From contig JAGHDS010000348.1 of NCBI GenBank assembly GCA_021159845.1, forward strand, positions 1 through 9,454: a stretch of 9,454 nucleotides of DNA, in the 5' to 3' direction. The position numbers and the translations under genes were made by a program. A model generated the notes under the pieces. That model saw only the letters and a program-made list of their open reading frames with translations. It was not told where the DNA came from and searched no databases. This document shows, in pieces, positions 4,222-9,454 of the stretch. Source of the DNA: Anaerolineae bacterium (GTDB lineage Bacteria > Chloroflexota > Anaerolineae > DUEN01). Numbering within the stretch: the stretch's first letter is position 1; the number at the start of each line of letters is the position of its first letter.

Positions 4222-6261
4222 ATGAGCAAGCTCCTACTCTCTCGTCGGGAATTCTTACGACTCTCCGCCATCGTCACCGCAGGCGCCGTCTCCGCCGCCT
4301 GCGCCGGGGGCAAAGCCACACCCGCACCCACACCTACACCCAAACCCCAACCTACCCCTACACCCGCACCCAAGGCGGAGGCTAAACCCACACCTACTCC
4401 CGCACCAGCTAAGGCACCCGCCGCACCCCCATCCAAGTACAACGAAGCCCCTATGCTCGCCGAACTGGTGAAACAGGGCAAACTCCCTCCCGTCGACGAA
4501 CGCCTGCCCGAAGAACCCCTGGTCGTTACACCGATCGAGGAGGTTGGGCAATACGGTGGCACCTGGCATCGTGCCGCTGTCGGCCCCAATGACATCCAGA
4601 CGCCCGCCCGTCTGATGTATGACAACCTGGTGCGCTGGGACATCAATGGCACCGAGGTCATCCCCAACGTGGCGAAGAGCTGGGAGATATCAGACGATGG
4701 CAAGTCGTTCACCTTCCATCTCCGCCGCGGGATGAAGTGGTCTGATGGCGAGCCCTTCACGGCTGACGACATCGTGTTCTATGTCAATGACCATCTGGGC
4801 AACACGGAAATCACCCCCGCCTTCCCCTCCTGGCTGAAGGTCGGCGGTGAGCCCGTAAAGTGTGAGAAAGTCGATGACTACACGGTTCGCTTCTCCTTCG
4901 CCGAACCTTACGGGCTCTTCATGATCCTGATGGCATCGGCCAATGGGTTGGCCTTTACGCTCTACCCCAAGCATTACCTGAAGCAGTTCCACGTCAACTA
5001 CGCGGACAAGGACAAGCTCACCAAGATGGCCAAGGATGCCGGGTTCGACTTCTGGTATCAGCTCTACAACAGCAAGGGCGGTGATATGTGGGGATCGCCC
5101 AAGAACAACAAGGAGTTGCCCGTCATCCACGCCTGGCGTGTCACCGTCACCCCGCCGGCCTCGCCCGTTGTCATGGAGCGCAACCCTTACTACTGGAAGG
5201 TGGACACGGCCGGCAACCAGCTCCCCTACATCGATAAGATGGAACACGTCATCATCCAGGACGCTCAGGTTCTGAATATGAAAGCCGTGGCTGGCGAGCT
5301 GGATATGCAACTGCGCCATATCCTCTTCAGTAACTTCCCGCTCTTCCAGGAGAACAAGGAGAAGGGCGACTACCGCGTCTTGCAGTGGACGCGCGGCTAC
5401 ATTACCGATGCCGTCATCGCCCCGAACGTGGCCCACAAGGACCCGGTAATGCGCAAGATCATGGCCGACAAGCGGTTCCGCTGGGCGCTTTCGCTGGGTA
5501 TCAACCGCCAGGAGATCATTGAATCGGTCTACCTGGGCATGACCGAGCCCAACCAGGTCTCGCCGCTGCCCACATCCCCCTTCTACTGGGAGGAACAGGC
5601 CAAGAACCTGCTCGATTACGATCCGGATCGAGCGAACCAACTCTTGGACGAGATGGGCCTGACCGAGCGAGACGATCAGGGATACCGCCTGCGACCGGAC
5701 GGCAAGCGACTGACCATCACATATGAGTATGCGCCAGTCTTCGGCTCCTGGGGCGACATCGGCGAGATGCTGGCTCAGCAATGGAAGAAGCTCGGCATCG
5801 AGCTGCTCGTCAAAGAGGAAGCTCGGCCGCTCTTCTACCAGCGAAAGGCCGCCAACGAACACGACATGGCCGTGTGGACCGGGAATGCCGAATTCAACCC
5901 GCTCATCGGGCCACGCTGGTTCCTGCCCTTCAGCGAGGAGTCTCTGTTCGCTGTACCTTATGCCCAGTGGTGGGTATCGGGTGGTAAGCAAGGCGAGGAG
6001 CCGCCGCCGGAGCTAAAGAAGACGCAGGACCTCTTCGACCAGATCAAGGTCACCACAGATGTCGAGAAGCAGAAGGAGCTCTTCCACCAGATCCTGGAGA
6101 TCGACAAGGAGAATCTCTGGGTCCTCGGCATCTGCACGGCACCGCCCGAGGTCGTGATCGTCAAGAACAACTTCCGCAACGTGCCCGAGAAGGCGGTCAG
6201 CGACTGGAACCTGCTGACGCCAGGGGCCACGATGCCGGAGCAGTATTTCATCAAGTCGTAA
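4222..6261 (+). CDS. ABC transporter solute-binding lipoprotein, family 5 (SBP_bac_5), Tat-exported
   Basis: Extracytoplasmic receptor that delivers solute to the permeases. The 679 residues are long for the family (about 500-600 is usual). The N-terminus has a twin-arginine motif SRREFLRLS (7-15), a hydrophobic stretch, and a lipobox SAAC with Cys27, so it is probably a Tat-exported lipoprotein. A Pro/Thr/Ala/Lys linker follows (about 32-70). The mature domain starts near YNEAPMLAELVKQGKLPP (73-90). The family 5 region is recognisable in SWEISDDGKSFTFHLRRGMKW and DGEPFTADDIVFYVND (about 153-190), and in the later EPNQVSPLPTSPFYWEE and YDPDRANQLLDEMGL regions. The substrate cannot be read: relatives bind oligopeptides, oligosaccharides, nickel or opines. 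The start is fixed by the ribosome site AAGGAGGT. About the first 75 codons share the C-rich bias of the gene before; later codons are mixed. A hairpin (6289-6317) follows the stop. Confidence 0.95.
   Translation: MSKLLLSRREFLRLSAIVTAGAVSAACAGGKATPAPTPTPKPQPTPTPAPKAEAKPTPTPAPAKAPAAPPSKYNEAPMLAELVKQGKLPPVDERLPEEPLVVTPIEEVGQYGGTWHRAAVGPNDIQTPARLMYDNLVRWDINGTEVIPNVAKSWEISDDGKSFTFHLRRGMKWSDGEPFTADDIVFYVNDHLGNTEITPAFPSWLKVGGEPVKCEKVDDYTVRFSFAEPYGLFMILMASANGLAFTLYPKHYLKQFHVNYADKDKLTKMAKDAGFDFWYQLYNSKGGDMWGSPKNNKELPVIHAWRVTVTPPASPVVMERNPYYWKVDTAGNQLPYIDKMEHVIIQDAQVLNMKAVAGELDMQLRHILFSNFPLFQENKEKGDYRVLQWTRGYITDAVIAPNVAHKDPVMRKIMADKRFRWALSLGINRQEIIESVYLGMTEPNQVSPLPTSPFYWEEQAKNLLDYDPDRANQLLDEMGLTERDDQGYRLRPDGKRLTITYEYAPVFGSWGDIGEMLAQQWKKLGIELLVKEEARPLFYQRKAANEHDMAVWTGNAEFNPLIGPRWFLPFSEESLFAVPYAQWWVSGGKQGEEPPPELKKTQDLFDQIKVTTDVEKQKELFHQILEIDKENLWVLGICTAPPEVVIVKNNFRNVPEKAVSDWNLLTPGATMPEQYFIKS
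4315..4431 (+). repeat. Low-complexity Pro/Thr linker-coding tract
   Basis: Imperfect repetition of CCCACACCTACACCC-like units encodes residues 32-70 of the receptor, alternating TP and AP dipeptides with a few lysines. It tethers the lipid-anchored Cys27 to the folded domain. Such linkers are common in Chloroflexota lipoproteins. The tract could vary in length between strains by slippage. Confidence 0.75.
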
Positions 6262-6288
6262 ACCGAAGTCTTCCCGGTAACGGCAAAA

Positions 6289-6317
6289 GTAGGGGCGAAG
6301 CGTTGCTTCGCCCCTAC
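6289..6317. repeat. Perfect 13-bp hairpin between receptor and URO-D-like genes
   Basis: GTAGGGGCGAAGC (6289-6301) and GCTTCGCCCCTAC (6305-6317) pair perfectly around a GTT loop, 28 bases after the receptor stop. There is no T-tract, so full termination is unlikely. In several importer operons a stem-loop after the receptor gene stabilises the upstream mRNA and gives more receptor than permease; that role is inferred here. The sequence also resembles intergenic palindromic repeats (GTAGGGGCGA type) found in Chloroflexota. Confidence 0.75.
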
Positions 6318-6377
6318 CTACTGGGCAGTCACAGAGGAGGCGTCTGATTCGCCTGCTCGCGTTAATGGGGAGTGTAC

Positions 6378-7517
6378 ATGACAGCAACCGCACGCACGAA
6401 GCGGGAACGGCTCCAACGGATGCTAAAAGAGATCGATTTCCGGCTAGACGGAACCATGCTCCAGAAGCTGGAGGATAATCGACGCCTCTTACAACAGGCC
6501 TGGGACTTTCAACCGGTGGAGCGCACCCCGGTGACGGCATGGAGCCAAGTGGACGGCACACAGGATCCCCTCAAACGGCGCTTCGACCTGATCGAAAACG
6601 TAAAGCCACAGCTGTTGGGAATCATGGCAGATCTGCAGAACGGGTATGACCGGTTGGCAGGCGTCGTCAGAAACTTCAACACAACGCTATTAGCCTCCGC
6701 CTTCGGATGCCCGATCCGATTGATGGAGAATGGGCAAGACTGGGCTGAGCCCATCATCCACGACATCGAAGAAGCCAATTCCCTGGAGATTCCGGACTTC
6801 ACCCAGGCTGGCCTCGTGCCGGAATACCTGGAGGATCTCGCTCTGCTGCGAGAAGTGCTACCAGAAGAGGTCACGATCGGAAACCGGATCCTGCTGGGGC
6901 CAACGGATCACCTCTACTGGATCCGAGGCGCAAGCCAGCTGTTCATAGACATGTTCGACCATCCCGAAGCCGTTCACAAGATGTTCTCCATCGTTACCGA
7001 AGCTCATATCCGGCTTCAGAAAGAATCACATCGCGCTGCCAAATGGTCCTTCTCGCCCGACGAGATTCACTTCGACACGATGGTCCATGCTGAGTGTAAA
7101 GGGCTCATTGTGTTCAGCGACGACGGATCTGTCAGCCTCTCCCCCGAACTGTTCGCGGAATTCGTAGCTCCCTACAATCGCCGGTTGCTAGAGGAGTTCG
7201 GCGGTGGTCTGATTCACACATGCGGCGCATGTGAGCACCTGCTGGAGGAATACGCCAAGCTCCCGGCCACAGGGGTCGAATTAAACCTGAGTCTGGTCAA
7301 CTATGATAAAGCCAGGGAGATCCTTCAAGACAAGGTCATCATCACATATGGGGGACTGATCCCCGCCAACACTTATGAGCAATCATTGCAACGCACGATC
7401 CAGGAAGCGCACAAGGGAGGGCTCATCCTCACCGGGATTCCGCTCGGCGTTCTCCGCGACATCCGCGAGCACGAGCGGTCCCCACGATTTAGTGGGTGGA
7501 AAATGGGCCAGGCATAA
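6378..7517 (+). CDS. Uroporphyrinogen decarboxylase (URO-D) superfamily protein, MtaA/CmuA-like, function unknown
   Basis: A 379-residue protein of the URO-D fold, which includes haem-pathway HemE and cobalamin-dependent methyltransferases such as MtaA, MtbA and CmuA. Features: VERTPVTAW near 47-55 where URO-D proteins start the barrel, GPTDHLYWIRG (174-184), DHPEAVHKMFSIVTEAH (194-210), SDDGSVSLSPELFAEFVAPY (247-266), and GGGLIHTCGAC (275-285). The HTCG element matches the His-X-Cys zinc site of MtaA-type enzymes (His280, Cys282). The third, downstream Cys is absent: the C-terminal strand reads ILTGIPLGV with no Cys after 285. The HemE substrate motif (MRQAGR type) is absent, so it is not a haem enzyme. 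ATG 6378 is chosen because GGGGAG lies 5 nt upstream; an in-frame GTG at 6372 is the alternative. It sits between the receptor and permease genes, 20 nt before the DppB gene, suggesting action on the imported solute. No corrinoid protein is in the window. Confidence 0.85.
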   Translation: MTATARTKRERLQRMLKEIDFRLDGTMLQKLEDNRRLLQQAWDFQPVERTPVTAWSQVDGTQDPLKRRFDLIENVKPQLLGIMADLQNGYDRLAGVVRNFNTTLLASAFGCPIRLMENGQDWAEPIIHDIEEANSLEIPDFTQAGLVPEYLEDLALLREVLPEEVTIGNRILLGPTDHLYWIRGASQLFIDMFDHPEAVHKMFSIVTEAHIRLQKESHRAAKWSFSPDEIHFDTMVHAECKGLIVFSDDGSVSLSPELFAEFVAPYNRRLLEEFGGGLIHTCGACEHLLEEYAKLPATGVELNLSLVNYDKAREILQDKVIITYGGLIPANTYEQSLQRTIQEAHKGGLILTGIPLGVLRDIREHERSPRFSGWKMGQA

Positions 7518-7537
7518 TTCCGCTTGAGGAGGTATGT

Positions 7538-8527
7538 ATGTTCTCTTACATCCTACGTAGGATCATCCTGCTGATACCAACGCTCATCGGCATCTCTATC
7601 GTAACATTCATCATCATTGAGCTACCACCCGGCGATTACCTGACCGCCTACGTGGCAAACCTCGCCGCCAGCGGCGACACCGTTGACCAGGATGTGGTGG
7701 CTGCCCTTAAAAAACAATACGGCCTTGATCTCCCGATCCATCTGCGATATCTACATTGGATGAAGGGCATTCTGCAGGGCGATTTCGGTATCTCATTCGA
7801 ATGGAATAAGCCCGTCAAGGATTTGATCTGGGAGCGGCTGACGCTGACGCTGATTATCACCACCAGTACCCTGATCTTCACCTGGATTGTTGGCTTCATC
7901 ATAGGCGTTTATTCAGCGACGCACCAGTATTCCATGGCGGACTACGTGTTCACAGCATTGGGGTTTATCGGCCTCGGCATCCCCAACTTCATGCTCGCCC
8001 TGGTGCTCCTGTGGTTCGCCTTCTCGATCTTCAATGTCAATCTCAGTGGGCTTTTCTCCCGGCAGTTCCAATCGGCACCCTGGAGCATAGCCAAAGTATG
8101 GGACCTCATCAAGCACCTCTGGGTCCCCATCATCATCCTGGGCACCAGCGGTACGGCTGGGATGATCCGCACCATGCGGGCGAACCTACTGGATGAACTC
8201 CAAAAGCCTTACGTGGAGACCGCTCGAGCGAAGGGCCTACCGGAGACCAAGGTCATCCTGAAATATCCGGTGCGGGTGGCACTGAACCCGTTCATTAGCA
8301 CAGCAGGGTGGGCGCTCCCCGGCCTCGTCTCCGGCGCGACAATCGTCTCCGTCGTGTTGGGCCTGCCCACCACAGGGCCATTGCTCCTGCGCGCTCTGAT
8401 GAACCAGGACATGTTCCTGGCTGCGACATTCGTCATGATGCTAAGCGTGCTCACAGTGATCGGCACGTTGATCTCAGACATCCTACTGGCCTGGCTAGAT
8501 CCCCGTATTCGCTTTGGAGGACAGTGA
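7538..8527 (+). CDS. ABC transporter permease, DppB/OppB type
   Basis: One of two membrane-spanning subunits of the importer. The 329 residues match the family length. An N-terminal membrane segment (YILRRIILLIPTLIGISIVTFII, about 4-27) is followed by the typical extracytoplasmic region LPPGDYLTAYV and LKKQYGLDLPIHLRYLHWM (about 29-75), ending in GDFGISF. Further segments lie at about 101-126, 136-165, 194-212, 252-280 and 295-320. The EAA loop that contacts the ATPase is PYVETARAKGLPE (224-236) with the invariant Gly233. The C-terminus LAWLDPRIRFGGQ is typical. GAGGAGGT (7526-7533) lies 4 nt before ATG 7538; the out-of-frame ATG at 7534 and an in-frame GTG at 7496 are less likely. The gene follows the URO-D-like gene by 20 nt and precedes the DppC gene by 2 nt. 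Confidence 0.95.
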   Translation: MFSYILRRIILLIPTLIGISIVTFIIIELPPGDYLTAYVANLAASGDTVDQDVVAALKKQYGLDLPIHLRYLHWMKGILQGDFGISFEWNKPVKDLIWERLTLTLIITTSTLIFTWIVGFIIGVYSATHQYSMADYVFTALGFIGLGIPNFMLALVLLWFAFSIFNVNLSGLFSRQFQSAPWSIAKVWDLIKHLWVPIIILGTSGTAGMIRTMRANLLDELQKPYVETARAKGLPETKVILKYPVRVALNPFISTAGWALPGLVSGATIVSVVLGLPTTGPLLLRALMNQDMFLAATFVMMLSVLTVIGTLISDILLAWLDPRIRFGGQ

Positions 8528-8529
8528 TC

Positions 8530-9454
8530 ATGGGAGTGAGTACGTCAAAAAGAGAAGAACTCCCCATCCCCGAGAACAACGGAGAGACAGAACAGGGAGA
8601 AGTTATTTACGTTGCCTCACAATGGCAACTGATGTGGTGGCGGTTCCGTAAACATAAGATGGCTATGGTCAGTACTGCCATCCTTATTATCGTCTACATC
8701 ATCGCGCTCTTTTGGGAGTTCCTCGCCCCTTACGAGCCACATCGGTACGATGTCAAATATGCCTACGCACCGCCCCAGATTCCCCATTTCTTCGATAAGG
8801 ATGGATTCCACTCGCGCCCCTTCGTCTATGGGCTGAAGCCCAAACGGGACCCGGAGACTTTGCGTCTGGTATTCGACATCGACAAATCCAAACGGCTTCC
8901 TCTATACTTCTTCGTCCATGGGGACCCGTACAAACTATGGGGCATCTTCGAGTCCGATGTGCACCTCTTCGGCCTGAAGAGCAACGACCAGGTCGTTTTC
9001 ATCCTAGGTGCCGATCGACTCGGCCGAGATTTACTATCCCGCATCCTGGCTGGGACACGCATCTCATCTACGATCGGCCTTATCGGCGTGTTCGTGAGCT
9101 TCATCCTGGGAGTGCTCATCGGCGGTATCTCCGGTTACTATGGAGGCACCCTGGACACCGTCATCCAGCGTATCATCGAGTTCCTGCGCTCCATCCCGAC
9201 GATCCCACTATGGCTGGCGCTGAGCGCGGCTGTGCCCAAGGAGTGGCCACCAGTGCGGGTGTACTTCGCCATCACCGTGATCCTCTCCTTGATTGGCTGG
9301 ACCTGGCTGGCCCGCACCGTCCGCGGTCGCTTCCTCTCCCTGCGCGAGGAGGACTTCGTCATGGCCGCCCGCCTGGCCGGCTCCAGCGAGATGCGCATCA
9401 TCATCCGCCACATGGTCCCCTCCTTCCTCAGCTACATCATCGCCGCAATGACGC
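8530..9454 (+). CDS. ABC transporter permease, DppC/OppC type (3' end beyond window)
   Basis: Second permease subunit. 308 residues are visible and the frame is open at the right edge. After a polar N-terminus (1-30) comes QWQLMWWRFRKHKMAM and membrane segment 1 (about 44-66). An unusually long extracytoplasmic stretch follows (about 67-157), with RPFVYGLKPKRDPETLR and LPLYFFVHGDPYKLWGIF, before the conserved LGADRLGRDLLSR (159-171). Later segments lie at about 178-204, 222-235 and 244-262. The EAA loop DFVMAARLAGSSEMRIIIRH (275-294) contacts the ATPase. OppC/DppC of enteric bacteria have a much shorter loop at this position, so this belongs to a longer subfamily. The ATG at 8530 is 2 nt after the DppB stop, with GGAGGA at 8517-8522 inside that gene, pointing to coupled translation. 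Beyond about 9295 codons become strongly C/G-ending. Confidence 0.94.
   Translation, partial: MGVSTSKREELPIPENNGETEQGEVIYVASQWQLMWWRFRKHKMAMVSTAILIIVYIIALFWEFLAPYEPHRYDVKYAYAPPQIPHFFDKDGFHSRPFVYGLKPKRDPETLRLVFDIDKSKRLPLYFFVHGDPYKLWGIFESDVHLFGLKSNDQVVFILGADRLGRDLLSRILAGTRISSTIGLIGVFVSFILGVLIGGISGYYGGTLDTVIQRIIEFLRSIPTIPLWLALSAAVPKEWPPVRVYFAITVILSLIGWTWLARTVRGRFLSLREEDFVMAARLAGSSEMRIIIRHMVPSFLSYIIAAMT

Noticed and set aside
4161..4772. 203-codon minus-strand frame over the receptor start
   Set aside because: Its Gly/Val/Ala-rich repeat section is only the reverse of the Pro/Thr linker-coding tract.
4690..5991. 433-codon open frame on the minus strand
   Set aside because: Antisense to the receptor gene. 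No ribosome site or known motifs, and the receptor frame is continuous with family motifs throughout.
6289..6317. Intrinsic terminator after the receptor gene
   Set aside because: The stem is strong but no T-tract follows on either strand, and the downstream genes lack an obvious new promoter.
6378..7517. Haem-pathway uroporphyrinogen decarboxylase (HemE)
   Set aside because: The N-terminal HemE substrate motif is missing, the His-X-Cys element points to the methyltransferase-like branch, and no haem genes are nearby.
7496..7537. GTG at 7496 as start of the DppB-type gene
   Set aside because: This would overlap the URO-D-like gene and add 14 non-family residues; ATG 7538 has GAGGAGGT 4 nt upstream and starts at the typical MFSYILRR.

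Overview
The window looks like chromosomal DNA of a Chloroflexota-type bacterium, probably an Anaerolineae-like or thermophilic lineage. This is inferred from three things: a very long Tat-exported lipoprotein solute receptor with a Pro/Thr/Ala-rich linker, several GC-rich palindromic intergenic repeats of a kind common in that phylum, and GC-rich, C-ending codon use. No rRNA or other strong taxonomic marker is present, so the assignment is moderate.

Left part, minus strand (1-1851): the conserved rpmH-rnpA-yidD-yidC cluster (ribosomal protein L34, RNase P protein, YidD, YidC insertase). It is read from a near-consensus sigma-70 promoter (TTGACG, 17-base spacer, TATAAT) at 1823-1851. YidC is cut by the window's left edge. 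The rpmH leader of about 90 nt carries a terminator-like hairpin plus a competing smaller hairpin directly before the ribosome binding site, which suggests attenuation. rnpA and yidD overlap by 4 nt (ATGA).

Middle (1852-2721): about 870 bases with no convincing gene. It holds a dispersed-type imperfect inverted repeat (1884-2006), two GC-rich perfect or near-perfect hairpins (2174-2203, 2216-2257), a small hairpin (2329-2344) and a plus-strand promoter candidate (2486-2514). It separates the divergent minus-strand and plus-strand transcription units.

Right part, plus strand (2722-9454): a small predicted membrane protein of unknown function, then an Opp/Dpp-type ABC importer locus in unusual order: ATPase (DppF/OppF type), family 5 solute-binding lipoprotein (679 aa), a URO-D superfamily (MtaA/CmuA-like) protein, DppB-type permease, and DppC-type permease (cut by the right edge). 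The receptor would capture a solute outside the membrane, DppB/DppC would form the channel and the ATPase would power it. The URO-D-like protein, embedded between receptor and permeases, is the clue to substrate fate: it could be a methyl or corrinoid-dependent transferase, or an uncharacterised relative, acting on the imported compound. No second ATPase (DppD) is in the window.

The most interesting points are the URO-D-like gene within the transporter operon and its incomplete zinc-ligand pattern, the rpmH leader attenuator, and a sharply bounded C-over-G strand-skew tract (about 3190-4450) that also covers the noncoding spacer.
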